DNA of 24,153 nucleotides from an uncultured Prevotella sp. (GCA_900555035.1 USJX01000046.1:1-24153), one strand, 5' to 3'. Counted from the first letter of the stretch, positions 1 through 7,943 are shown. Translations and numbers: made by a program. Notes: a model not told the origin generated them from the letters alone.

Positions 1-1279
1 ACCAGCCGAAGGTAATCTTCTCCAAGCCCATTACTACCACACCAGCGGCACTACCGATAATCAGCATTGAACCACCTACACCGGCACAGTAGGCCAGCAA
101 CTGCCAGAAGACACCATCCACAGCCATATCGCCAGCGGCAGCCACAGGATACATTCCCATACATCCGGCTACCAGAGGCACATTGTCAACAATACTTGAA
201 AGCACACCGATGATACCAGTAACCAGATAATGGTTGCCATCGAATACGACGTTCAAGCCCTGACCCAAAGCAGTCAATACGCCAATCTCAGCCAGGCAGG
301 ATACTGCCATCAGGATACCGAGGAAGAAGAGAATGGTACTCATATCCACACGAGAAAGCAACTTGGTTACTCGCTTCTGAGTACCCTCGGCATCAGCTCC
401 ACGATGCAAACCGCGATAGAAAACTTCAGTAGCAGTCCAGAGAACGCCCAATACCAGGAGGATTCCTACGAATGGAGGCAAGTGGGTGATACTCTTGAAG
501 ATAGGAACGAAGATCAAACCGCCTACTCCCAACCAGAACACAGCCTTGCGCTGACCTTCGGTGAAATCGCTGACCGATGCATTCTGCTGGTCAGAAACCT
601 CAGGCATCACGAGTTCGCCCTTCAACATGGTCTGAAGGATGAGGGCAGGAATCACCATGGAAACCACAGACGGGATGAAGATTTCGGCAATAACGCCGGC
701 AGCAGTAATCAGTCCCTTGTTCCAGAGCATGATGGTGGTAACGTCGCCGATTGGTGAGAAGGCACCACCCGAATTGGCTGCGATGATAACGAGGGATGCA
801 TAAACCATGCGATCCTTGTGGTCGGTGACGAGCTTTCGGAGAATCATGATCATCACGATACTGGTGGTCAGATTGTCGAGGATAGCCGAGAGGAAGAAGG
901 TAAGGATAGCGATACGCCAGAGGAGCGCACGCTTCGACTTGGTCTTCATCACCTTGCGAACCCAGTTGAATCCGCCGTTCTGGTCAACGATTTCCACGAT
1001 GGTCATTGCACCCATCAGGAAGAAGAGTGTTGTGGCAGTATCGCCCAGATGTTCCTGAATGATTCCGGTCACCTTCTCCACCATTCCAGCAGCACCGCCT
1101 GTATAATCAGGGTGCATCAACTGGAGATACTGCATTGGATCCATCATGTAGAGGGTCCAACAACCTACCAACATCAACAGGGCTATCGCTGCCTTGTTAA
1201 CCTTTGTCAAGCTTTCGGTGGCAATGAGTGCATAGCCGAGCACGAAAACGACAATAATAGAAATTGTAAGTGTAGTCAT
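1..1279 (-). CDS. nhaD: NhaD-family Na+/H+ antiporter (C-terminus cut by window edge)
   Basis: An integral inner-membrane transporter of the ion-transporter superfamily that exchanges Na+ for H+. The 426 codons present start at ATG 1279-1277 (MTTLTISIIVVF) and run off base 1. The translation has many hydrophobic helices. It contains the NhaD/arsenite-permease-like blocks DNLTTSIVMIMILRK and NSGGAFSPIGDVTTIMLW, and near the cut end SSIVDNVPLVAGCMGMYP. The two acidic D-N segments in mid-membrane regions are typical of the family. Full-length NhaD proteins are only slightly longer, so most of the protein is here. It stands alone on the minus strand with a -7 element 75 bp upstream. The family assignment is secure; the transported ion is inferred from the family. 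Confidence 0.9.
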   Translation of the reverse strand, partial: MTTLTISIIVVFVLGYALIATESLTKVNKAAIALLMLVGCWTLYMMDPMQYLQLMHPDYTGGAAGMVEKVTGIIQEHLGDTATTLFFLMGAMTIVEIVDQNGGFNWVRKVMKTKSKRALLWRIAILTFFLSAILDNLTTSIVMIMILRKLVTDHKDRMVYASLVIIAANSGGAFSPIGDVTTIMLWNKGLITAAGVIAEIFIPSVVSMVIPALILQTMLKGELVMPEVSDQQNASVSDFTEGQRKAVFWLGVGGLIFVPIFKSITHLPPFVGILLVLGVLWTATEVFYRGLHRGADAEGTQKRVTKLLSRVDMSTILFFLGILMAVSCLAEIGVLTALGQGLNVVFDGNHYLVTGIIGVLSSIVDNVPLVAGCMGMYPVAAAGDMAVDGVFWQLLAYCAGVGGSMLIIGSAAGVVVMGLEKITFGW

Positions 1280-1353
1280 TACTTTTTATTTATTATTAGA
1301 TATTCTTGATTCCACTTCTTATGATTTGGCACGTACAATTGCCGAATTGTGTG

Positions 1354-1361
1354 CAAAGGTA
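1354..1361 (-). promoter_or_regulatory. Predicted -7 element of the nhaD promoter
   Basis: The minus strand reads TACCTTTG followed by CAC, matching the Bacteroidota -7 consensus TAnnTTTG. It lies 75 bp upstream of the nhaD ATG. I see no clear TTTG at the ideal -33 spacing. Confidence 0.55.
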
Positions 1362-1405
1362 CAAAAAGAAAAGCAATAACCACCCTTTTCTGTATTATAA
1401 TTATA

Positions 1406-1452
1406 TGAAATCGCTTACTTAATTACGGTTTTAACCTGATAATAACCGATTT
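1406..1452. repeat. 47-bp direct repeat, copy 1 (partner 6910-6956)
   Basis: An AT-rich segment centred on TTTTAACCTGATAATAACCG. It matches 6910-6956 at 40 of 47 positions without gaps and in the same orientation. The two copies bound the segment that holds both AAA/nuclease paralogs and the genes between them. Confidence 0.6.
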
Positions 1453-1523
1453 CGACCAGTATGGTTGAGGCATTTCATAAAACATGTAACAGGAAATAGA
1501 TATAAAACGTTATGGAAATGTAA

Positions 1524-1563
1524 AATCCGAAACAGATAGCTGCCAATGCTTCTGTTTCGGATT
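1524..1563 (-). terminator. Hairpin terminator of AAA/nuclease paralog A
   Basis: A perfect 12-bp stem, AATCCGAAACAG with CTGTTTCGGATT, with a 16-nt loop. It lies 22 bp past the stop codon of the 1585-3150 gene. On the minus strand it is followed by a short T run. The same hairpin follows the second paralog at 5175-5214. Confidence 0.8.
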
Positions 1564-1584
1564 ATCTTTTCATTTTTTTCTTTC

Positions 1585-3150
1585 TTATTCTTCCTTAATC
1601 TTCCATTCGCTGATGGTTCGCTGGGTGCTGTCAAAGCTGATACCCACTTTTACCAGTCGCTTACCTTCAGAATGATAAGGCAGCATGTAGCCCTTTTCAT
1701 CTATCTGAGCCAAAGCCTCATCGGCACTCTTATCAACCTTCAGTTCGAAGACATATATCGTATCTGGCATGTGCATCACGGCATCAGCCCTGCCGATGGC
1801 GCTCTTCACCTCCGTTTTAATATAAATATTCAGGAAACTGAACATCAGATAGAAGATGGTCTGATAATGCTTCTCGCTATGATTCTCCAAATCGTATGGA
1901 ATTGTAGCCAAATAGGTGCGCATGTGCTCCAAAGCAGCCTCTATATCGTTTCGATAAACCGCCTTGCAGAATCCCAAGAGAAACGCATCATTGTCAGAAC
2001 GGCGAGGATTCACATAATGAGGAATCAATGAATTGAGCAATCCATCACGCACTTCCTTGTTTGGAATGCCCAACGTATATTCCCGAAACATCGGTTCATA
2101 TTTCTTGATGGTCAGGTAACCGCTCTGATAAAGCAATGGCAAGGCATCCGTCATTTCTTCCGTAGATAGATCAAAGGAGCTCAACACTGCCTCCTGGCTC
2201 TCCAGAGAAGCCAGGTTGACATGATACTTATCCAATAGTTTCAAGAGGAAGGATGGAGTTCCGGAGCCAAACCAGTAAGGAGCAATCTTGCGTGCATTCA
2301 ATGCCTTTATCAGACTGAACGGATTGAAAACATCTTCTGAATTCTCGCTGAAATGATAACCATCATAGAATTGCGTCAGCTCTGCCAGGCATTCCTCATA
2401 CGTCATACCAAGAGTTTCACCCATAGCCTCAATATCCGGTTTCATCTGTGTAATAAGTTCCGTCTTGCTGATACCACAGATAGCCGAATACTGGTCGAAC
2501 ATGCTGATATTGTCGAGGTTGTTGAGTTCGCTGAAGATACTGAGCTGCGAGAACTTGGTGATACCGGTGATGAAGGTGAATTCCAGATATGGGTCGAGCT
2601 TTTTCAGAGGACTGTAGAAGTTCTGCATGATAAGACGCAACTGCTTGAGATCATCCTCCTCATGCACCACATCCAGCAAAGGAGCATCATATTCATCAAT
2701 GATGACAACCACCTTCTCTCCAGTCTGCTTATAAGCTTTTTTCACCAGATCTTTCAAACGGAGATTGGCATCCACCTGATGCGTCTTATACCCCCAGACC
2801 GTCTCCTGCTCTTCAAGCATATCAGCCAGATATCTTTCCAACTGTTCCACGCCCATATGCTTGGCACCGCTCAGATCGAAATGCAGCACAGGATGCTTCA
2901 CCCAATCCTTCTCGTAATCAGCAATGGCCAATCCCTCGAAAAGTTCCTTTCTTCCCTCAAAATAAGCCTGAAGGGTAGAGGCAAAGAGCGACTTGCCGAA
3001 TCGTCTCGGACGACTCAGAAAGATATAGGACATCTTCTTTTCCCTGAAATCCACGATATATTTGGTCTTATCTATATAGAGATAGCCATTCTCGCGGATT
3101 TTTTCAAATGTCTGAATTCCTACAGGATATTTATTTACTATTTTTGCCAT
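1585..3150 (-). CDS. AAA-ATPase-like / PD-(D/E)XK nuclease-domain protein, paralog A
   Basis: A 521-aa protein of the family common in gut Bacteroidota with an N-terminal AAA-ATPase-like domain and a C-terminal PD-(D/E)XK (DUF1703-type) nuclease fold. Visible motifs are a Walker A-like RPRRFGKS at residues 47-54 and a Walker B VVVIIDEYD ending near 155. The nuclease signature is GRAD at 453-456, FELK at 468-471, and a downstream Gln at about 482. The biological role of this family is not established; a mobile-element or defence role is a guess. The start MAKIVNKYPVG is supported by the promoter just upstream and by the identical start in paralog B. Residues 1-98 are identical to paralog B, while the rest has diverged (residues 99-140 strongly), which indicates gene conversion or module exchange. 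Confidence 0.85.
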   Translation of the reverse strand: MAKIVNKYPVGIQTFEKIRENGYLYIDKTKYIVDFREKKMSYIFLSRPRRFGKSLFASTLQAYFEGRKELFEGLAIADYEKDWVKHPVLHFDLSGAKHMGVEQLERYLADMLEEQETVWGYKTHQVDANLRLKDLVKKAYKQTGEKVVVIIDEYDAPLLDVVHEEDDLKQLRLIMQNFYSPLKKLDPYLEFTFITGITKFSQLSIFSELNNLDNISMFDQYSAICGISKTELITQMKPDIEAMGETLGMTYEECLAELTQFYDGYHFSENSEDVFNPFSLIKALNARKIAPYWFGSGTPSFLLKLLDKYHVNLASLESQEAVLSSFDLSTEEMTDALPLLYQSGYLTIKKYEPMFREYTLGIPNKEVRDGLLNSLIPHYVNPRRSDNDAFLLGFCKAVYRNDIEAALEHMRTYLATIPYDLENHSEKHYQTIFYLMFSFLNIYIKTEVKSAIGRADAVMHMPDTIYVFELKVDKSADEALAQIDEKGYMLPYHSEGKRLVKVGISFDSTQRTISEWKIKEE

Positions 3151-3211
3151 ATTCCTACATGCTTTACGTTTTGCGCTGCTAAGTTACGAAGAAAATCTGA
3201 ATTAGCCAAGC
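2857..3211. repeat. 355-bp near-identical block, copy A (partner 6505-6859)
   Basis: Reading both copies base by base shows one difference (A at 2875, G at 6523) over 355 bp. The block covers codons 1-98 and the promoter of each AAA/nuclease gene, in direct orientation. Similarity drops abruptly on both sides. Confidence 0.9.
3179..3211 (-). promoter_or_regulatory. Promoter of AAA/nuclease paralog A
   Basis: On the minus strand, CTTG is followed by 20 nt and then TAACTTAG, a one-mismatch version of TTTG-N20-TAnnTTTG. It lies about 30 bp before the ATG. The element sits at the outer edge of the 355-bp block shared with paralog B, and the identity stops right after the -33 element. Confidence 0.5.
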
Positions 3212-3252
3212 TTATTCTAAAATTTATTAGGAAAAGAAGCCCAAAAACGAAG

Positions 3253-3322
3253 TTAGCTTCATCAGGCATCGAAAGTAGTTTCGGTGTCTGATGAAACTAC
3301 TTTCGATGCCTGATGAAGCTAA
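3253..3322 (-). terminator. 30-bp perfect inverted repeat, probable terminator of the 4893-3364 operon
   Basis: Arms 3253-3282 and 3293-3322 are exact reverse complements around a 10-nt spacer. On the minus strand the structure follows the stop codon of the 3364-4044 gene and is succeeded by a T-rich stretch, as expected for a terminator. The 5' arm can alternatively pair with the loop-side segment 3278-3292 using G-U pairs. The sequence is absent from the equivalent place upstream of paralog B. Confidence 0.65.
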
Positions 3323-3363
3323 TATACTTACGGAGGGAATTCTTCCTTCATCAACGTTTCCTT

Positions 3364-4044
3364 TTATTGCTCTGAAGATATAGAAGCAAACAAAGTTACT
3401 TTTTGAGGAGTTGCTTCTCTGTATGTCCAGTAGAGGCAGCTCTCTTCGGGGAAGGTATCCATGTATTCATTGAGAGAAGCCAAATGCTTGGACAGAACTT
3501 TCTCATCATACTTACCAACTGTAAACGACAGAAGATATTTGCCATTGTCTTTTAGATTAACAGACTTTAGGTAGCAGATAGCCTCAGCTATGTCGTCTTG
3601 ATATTCATAAGAATAAACAGATACCACATTCTTTCCTCTGATGATATCGGAGAAGCTTCTGAAATCAAAGCCTACCATACCATGAATCTCCACATTCTCA
3701 TGGTACACTTGCAAGAAGTGCTTCAATTCCATGTATGGATTACAGCCTGGATTTTGCTGAAAAGACAAGATAGAGTCTATATCAGATTCATCCTTGATGC
3801 TGAGTTCCGGAGTCATTTTTACGACTACATTCTTTCTGGCACGTTCGTGGTTCTCCAATACCTGATGAACATGTTCTGTTCCTTCGGCAGTAGATACCAC
3901 TACCATATTGATAAGTGTACAAGAACGGTTCTCGACGGAATATATTCCATCTGAGCGAAGCTGATTGATAGCTTGCTGACTAACATCGTCAGCAGTTATC
4001 AGCAGCAATGAATCAAATGCGATTTCTTTCATGAGAAGACTCAT
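3364..4044 (-). CDS. Unknown protein with an FtsZ/tubulin C-terminal-domain-like half
   Basis: A protein of about 226 aa that I do not recognise as a named family. Starts are possible at GTG 4050, ATG 4044 and ATG 4032; I chose ATG 4044, 24 bp after the upstream gene's stop codon. There is no signal peptide or membrane segment. From about residue 118 the order of features follows the FtsZ C-terminal domain. GMVGFDFRSFSDII aligns with the T7-loop region (consensus GLINVDFADVRTVM), then comes a helix, then GKYLLSFTVGKYDEKVL aligns with the strand GVLVNITGG, and the end QKVTLFASI aligns with LRVTVIATG. The GTP-binding glycine loop (GGGTGTG) is absent and the second T7 acidic residue is lost, so it is unlikely to be a GTPase. 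The resemblance is my own alignment from memory and needs a profile search. It is co-transcribed with the UDG-like gene. Confidence 0.5.
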   Translation of the reverse strand: MSLLMKEIAFDSLLLITADDVSQQAINQLRSDGIYSVENRSCTLINMVVVSTAEGTEHVHQVLENHERARKNVVVKMTPELSIKDESDIDSILSFQQNPGCNPYMELKHFLQVYHENVEIHGMVGFDFRSFSDIIRGKNVVSVYSYEYQDDIAEAICYLKSVNLKDNGKYLLSFTVGKYDEKVLSKHLASLNEYMDTFPEESCLYWTYREATPQKVTLFASISSEQ

Positions 4045-4068
4045 TATCACTATTAAGATGAACTATTA

Positions 4069-4893
4069 TTACTTTAAGGCACTCGCCTCAAAACATTTAT
4101 TATTCATATGACTACTCCAGTATCCAGGACGTGCTTTCTCAACACTAATCATAGCTTTGAATAATTCAAGAAAATACATAGACATACTTTCTTTTTCGTC
4201 ACCATCCTTATAGTTTTGAGTTCTTGATGGGTGGAACATATCTATAAATGGATATGATTTACCATCTATCACCAACTCATATATCTTTACCGGGTTATAG
4301 CCATCTCCACCATAAAGCACCTCTCCCCAATCAAACAGATTGTCAATTATGTTGTAGCACACATCACCACCCAAGATGACAGAAGGGTTACAGAATCGAA
4401 TCTGCTCTTTCAACACTTCAATTCCTTTCTTTGCATACTCCTTTAAGTCACTTCGCACAGAGCGCTTTTTACCATCAGATTTCTTAATGTTGATATAAGC
4501 TGCATCAGAAAGGTAATACACTAAATCATCATTGTCAGATTGGTTTACAAAGTCTATTACCTCTTTCTCTGAAACTTCATTAAAACCTTTCTTTGACAAT
4601 AGATGAATCAAACTAAGATATTGACGCAGACGACAACGTAATGTTTTTTGTTTTTTGAAAGGAATAATTCCTTCTCCAATCTCTTTTGCAATACCATCTT
4701 GATTGAGACTATACGATGAATGATCCTCATCATAAGCCTCTCGGTTCATGATCATCACTTTGAACGGAGTTGAAGCATACTTATCAGGGAAAATTACTCC
4801 ATCCGTAATCTTATATGAAGCATCCTTAAAAATACTATCATACAAAGCCCATAGCTTATCTTCCCACTTATTATAATCTAAAACATTTTCCAT
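4069..4893 (-). CDS. Uracil-DNA-glycosylase-fold protein (putative)
   Basis: A 274-aa cytoplasmic protein with the motif order of the UDG superfamily. A strand with a first loop (FKVMIMNREAYDED, 44-57) comes first, followed by AAYINIKKSDGKKRS (131-145). Next is PSVILGGDVCYNII (170-183), which aligns with the P-x-I-x-L-G-x-x-A segment, and then MFHPSRTQN (219-227), which aligns with the HPS catalytic or DNA-intercalating motif. The classic family 4/5 GEAPG loop is not obvious, and the four cysteines of an Fe-S cluster are not seen, so the substrate is unknown. Members of this fold remove uracil or modified bases, and some act in anti-phage defence. The gene is first in a two-gene operon, 24 bp before the ATG of the FtsZ-C-like gene. 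Confidence 0.55.
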   Translation of the reverse strand: MENVLDYNKWEDKLWALYDSIFKDASYKITDGVIFPDKYASTPFKVMIMNREAYDEDHSSYSLNQDGIAKEIGEGIIPFKKQKTLRCRLRQYLSLIHLLSKKGFNEVSEKEVIDFVNQSDNDDLVYYLSDAAYINIKKSDGKKRSVRSDLKEYAKKGIEVLKEQIRFCNPSVILGGDVCYNIIDNLFDWGEVLYGGDGYNPVKIYELVIDGKSYPFIDMFHPSRTQNYKDGDEKESMSMYFLELFKAMISVEKARPGYWSSHMNNKCFEASALK

Positions 4894-5174
4894 ATTTTAT
4901 CTAACTTCGCAACACTATAATTTATATTCTACAAACACCCAAGCTGCAAAAAGCTGCCTAGGATTATGCCATATCAGAAATTCCTCTAATCTTAGTGCTG
5001 CATGAATAGAATAGCAAAACTCTGAATGACATGGCAAAATTACAAATAAAATATGAAAATTGGCTGCACAGGTTCGTTTTTTTTCGCAAAACGATGAAAT
5101 AATTGAAATTTGCATGAAATAAATCTATCTTGTGCAACTGATTTTCCATTTGCATCCGTATGGTTACTGCAAAA
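4894..5174. other. AT-rich intergenic region upstream of the UDG-like gene
   Basis: About 280 bp with no convincing gene. A TAATTTTG box on the minus strand (5035-5042) fits the -7 consensus about 140 bp from the UDG-like ATG, but no -33 TTTG is seen at the right distance. Short minus-strand reading frames here lack any recognisable domain. Confidence 0.4.
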
Positions 5175-5214
5175 AATCCGAAACAGATAGCTGCCATTGC
5201 TTCTGTTTCGGATT
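5175..5214 (-). terminator. Hairpin terminator of AAA/nuclease paralog B
   Basis: The stem AATCCGAAACAG (5175-5186) pairs perfectly with 5203-5214. On the minus strand the right side runs into GGATTTTTTGC, a stem followed by six T's. This is a textbook intrinsic terminator 18 bp after the stop codon at 5233. It differs from the copy at 1524-1563 by one loop base. Confidence 0.85.
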
Positions 5215-5232
5215 ATCTTTTCGTTTTCTTTC

Positions 5233-6798
5233 TTATTCTTCCCTGATTATCCAATCACCAATCGTACGCTGATTACTATCGAAATTTACACCTATTTTAA
5301 ACAGGCGCTTACCATCTGCAGAATATGGAATCAGATATCCCTTTTCATCAATCTGTCTAATAGCTTCTTCGGCAGAACCATCATACTTCAGTTCAAAAAC
5401 AAACACGGCATCAGGCATATACACCACGGCATCAGCCCTGCCTATCGCACTGTTCTCCTCTACCCTCATGTAGGCACCCATCAGGTTGAAGATAAGATAG
5501 AACACCGTCTGGAAATCCCGTTCGTTCTTATTACTCAAGCGGTTGGAGATACTAGCAAGATAGGCTTTCAGGCGCACCATCGCTCCCTCAACATCAGCAT
5601 CATAGAGCTTTTCAAGAAAATCACCTACCAAACTGTTGTTATCCAGCGATATTGGCGAAAGATAGTTGGGCGCAAGACTCTTGAGCATACCCGTCTTAAC
5701 CTCCTTGTTAGGATATTCCAGCGTATAGCGATGCAATATCGGATTATACTTCTTGATGGTGAGGTAACCGCTCTGATAGAGCAGCGGAAGTGCAGAGGTC
5801 ACCAGTTCGGGCGAAACATCAAAGTCATCTATATCACATGACTTTTTCTCTATATCCATCACGCTGACATGGTACTTCTGCAACGTTTTGATAAGATAAG
5901 TTGGCGTTCCAGAACCAAACCAGTAAGGGGCAATATCCCGTGCATTCAGTGCCTTCACCAGACTGAACGGATTGAAAACATCTTCTGATTTTTTACTGAA
6001 ATGATAACCATCGTAGTATCTCGTCAACTCAGCCAGGCATTCCTCGTACGTCATGCCAAGAGCTTCCCCAAGAGCCTCTATATCCGGTTTCATCTGCGTA
6101 CAAAGTTCAGCCTTACTGATACCACAGATAGCCGAATACTGGTCGAACATGCTGATATTATCGAGGTTGTTGAGTTCGCTGAAGATACTGAGCTGAGAGA
6201 ACTTGGTAATACCCGTAATGAAGGTAAACTCCAGATATGGGTCGAGCTTTTTTAAAGGACTATAGAAGTTCTGCATAATGAGACGCAACTGCTTGAGTAC
6301 ATCCTTCTCATGCACCACATCCAGCAATGGGGCATCATATTCATCAATAATGACAACCACCTTTTCGCCCGTCCGTTCGTAAGCTCGCTTTACGATTCCA
6401 TCCAGTCGGTCGTTTGGATACAATTCATCATCATCCCTGCCATAGAGCTTCTCGTATGGTTTCAGCTGCAAGTCGAGATAATGCTTCAAGCCTTCCTCAT
6501 CAAAATGCTTGGCACCGCTCAGGTCGAAATGCAGCACAGGATGCTTCACCCAATCCTTCTCGTAATCAGCAATGGCCAATCCCTCGAAAAGTTCCTTTCT
6601 TCCCTCAAAATAAGCCTGAAGGGTAGAGGCAAAGAGCGACTTGCCGAATCGTCTCGGACGACTCAGAAAGATATAGGACATCTTCTTTTCCCTGAAATCC
6701 ACGATATATTTGGTCTTATCTATATAGAGATAGCCATTCTCGCGGATTTTTTCAAATGTCTGAATTCCTACAGGATATTTATTTACTATTTTTGCCAT
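5233..6798 (-). CDS. AAA-ATPase-like / PD-(D/E)XK nuclease-domain protein, paralog B
   Basis: A 521-aa paralog of the 1585-3150 product, with the same length and architecture. It has Walker A-like RPRRFGKS at 47-54 and Walker B VVVIIDEYD. The core block (LKQLRLIMQNFYSPLKKLDPYLEFTFITGITKFSQLSIFSELNNLDN) is conserved. The nuclease motif is SAIGRADAVVYMPDAVFVFELKYDGSAEEAIRQIDEKGY near 450-490. Residues 99-140 differ almost completely from paralog A (FDEEGLKHYLDLQLKPYEKLYG against MGVEQLERYLADMLEEQETVWG). The C-terminal third shows ordinary divergence, while the first 98 residues are identical. The variable 99-140 stretch, lying between the sensor and Walker B regions, could set specificity; this is inference. 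It has its own promoter and terminator and is monocistronic. Confidence 0.85.
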   Translation of the reverse strand: MAKIVNKYPVGIQTFEKIRENGYLYIDKTKYIVDFREKKMSYIFLSRPRRFGKSLFASTLQAYFEGRKELFEGLAIADYEKDWVKHPVLHFDLSGAKHFDEEGLKHYLDLQLKPYEKLYGRDDDELYPNDRLDGIVKRAYERTGEKVVVIIDEYDAPLLDVVHEKDVLKQLRLIMQNFYSPLKKLDPYLEFTFITGITKFSQLSIFSELNNLDNISMFDQYSAICGISKAELCTQMKPDIEALGEALGMTYEECLAELTRYYDGYHFSKKSEDVFNPFSLVKALNARDIAPYWFGSGTPTYLIKTLQKYHVSVMDIEKKSCDIDDFDVSPELVTSALPLLYQSGYLTIKKYNPILHRYTLEYPNKEVKTGMLKSLAPNYLSPISLDNNSLVGDFLEKLYDADVEGAMVRLKAYLASISNRLSNKNERDFQTVFYLIFNLMGAYMRVEENSAIGRADAVVYMPDAVFVFELKYDGSAEEAIRQIDEKGYLIPYSADGKRLFKIGVNFDSNQRTIGDWIIREE

Positions 6799-6859
6799 AT
6801 TCCTACATGCTTTACGTTTTGCGCTGCTAAGTTACGAAGAAAATCTGAATTAGCCAAGC
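6505..6859. repeat. 355-bp near-identical block, copy B (partner 2857-3211)
   Basis: A direct-orientation copy of 2857-3211 with a single visible mismatch. It covers the promoter and codons 1-98 of paralog B. Confidence 0.9.
6827..6859 (-). promoter_or_regulatory. Promoter of AAA/nuclease paralog B
   Basis: Same element as at 3179-3211: on the minus strand CTTG, 20 nt, TAACTTAG. It lies inside the shared block, so both paralogs should be expressed from the same signal. Confidence 0.5.
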
Positions 6860-6909
6860 ATATTTTTGAAATTATCAGGAATCTCTTCCCTCATCAACGC
6901 CAAATTCTC

Positions 6910-6956
6910 TGAAACAGTTTACTTATTTACAGTTTTAACCTAATAATAACAGATTT
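6910..6956. repeat. 47-bp direct repeat, copy 2 (partner 1406-1452)
   Basis: Matches 1406-1452 at 40 of 47 positions, ungapped, same orientation. It ends just before the -33 element of the next gene. Confidence 0.6.
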
Positions 6957-6958
6957 TC

Positions 6959-6990
6959 TTTGCGCATCTAACTGATTATTCTTACTTTTG
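6959..6990 (+). promoter_or_regulatory. Promoter of the 7026 gene
   Basis: TTTG at 6959-6962, exactly 20 nt, then TACTTTTG at 6983-6990. This is a perfect Bacteroidota promoter. The expected start near 6997 leaves a leader of about 30 nt before ATG 7026. Confidence 0.8.
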
Positions 6991-7025
6991 CACATCATTA
7001 AGTAGTTTTTTAAAGCATCATCAAT

Positions 7026-7943
7026 ATGAAACATCATCATTATATGGAATATCTGTTTGTACTTCTCCTTTTCCTCCCAACTTGCCTCATGGCGCAGAAC
7101 AAGGAAGAGAAGATGCCTGGACATATTACCAAAATACAGAAACTGGAGGATGTGAACGTAACAGGGAATCGTCCTCACTTCATCAGACTTAAGGGATATT
7201 ATCGCAGTTACCAGACCAACGACTCTGTAATGAAATACTTCAACGACGGCATCGTGGAGTATTATATCAACCTGAAGAATGGAAAGACGGATCTCAATGC
7301 CTATTCCAAAAGAAATCTTCACAACAGCCGACTCGTTTCCGAAGACAAAAAGCGAGCATTCATGGTCAGCGACGAAGGAACCTTCCGACCTTGGCCGGAA
7401 GATAAGACACTTATTGAGCAATATCGAAAGAAATATCAGCTGAAAGATTCACTGGGCTCTCAACTCGTCCTGCTCAATCAGCAGACAATAGGCAGTATTC
7501 AAACGGACAGCAGCCGGAATATCTGTCAGATAGAAATCAACCAGCTTCCTACCTACAAGAATCTGACGCACCAGCTTTTCGGTTATACCCAGACAGATAT
7601 CTACGACCATGTGGTGGAAGCCTATCAGATAAGTCCTGAAGATTACTATTCCTTCAAGGACCTGCTCTTCCAGAAATCTGACAACAGCTATCTTTTCTCT
7701 CATAAGAAAGACAAGCAGCAGCAACTCATCCATGTGATTACCGAGCTATATATCACGGAAAAGGAGTATGTAGAAAAGAAGCAATCCATCAAACCGGATT
7801 CTTCTACTCCCAAAGAATCAGCTGCCGCCATTACCGATTTCTGCATCAGAAACAAGATACCTGCCTTGCCTGAAGCAACAGAGCAGGAGATGCAGCAGTT
7901 GACTCCCTATAATCCTGCAAACATGAAAGAAATAAAGGAGTAA
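7026..7943 (+). CDS. Secreted protein of unknown function
   Basis: A 305-aa protein with an N-terminal signal peptide (hydrophobic YLFVLLLFLPTCLMAQ, cleavage likely after the AQ at residues 23-24). No lipobox fits well. The mature part is hydrophilic, with many Tyr, Lys and Gln. Blocks such as IRLKGYYRSYQTNDSVMKYFNDGIVEYYINL suggest a beta-rich domain that I cannot name. A Pro/Ser/Thr-containing segment near residue 255 may be a linker. ATG 7026 is chosen because of the well-placed promoter; an internal ATG at residue 7 would also keep the signal peptide. It is transcribed alone and converges on hipA, with only 31 bp between the stop codons and no clear terminator. Confidence 0.7.
   Translation: MKHHHYMEYLFVLLLFLPTCLMAQNKEEKMPGHITKIQKLEDVNVTGNRPHFIRLKGYYRSYQTNDSVMKYFNDGIVEYYINLKNGKTDLNAYSKRNLHNSRLVSEDKKRAFMVSDEGTFRPWPEDKTLIEQYRKKYQLKDSLGSQLVLLNQQTIGSIQTDSSRNICQIEINQLPTYKNLTHQLFGYTQTDIYDHVVEAYQISPEDYYSFKDLLFQKSDNSYLFSHKKDKQQQLIHVITELYITEKEYVEKKQSIKPDSSTPKESAAAITDFCIRNKIPALPEATEQEMQQLTPYNPANMKEIKE

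Noticed and set aside
2353..3291. Long plus-strand open frame (312 codons) opposite AAA/nuclease paralog A
   Set aside because: It is antisense to a well-supported gene, shows no domain, and part of it reappears opposite paralog B only because the DNA is duplicated.
4915..5197. Two overlapping minus-strand open frames of 66 and 77 codons
   Set aside because: They are low-complexity, phenylalanine-rich translations of AT-rich intergenic DNA with no domain.
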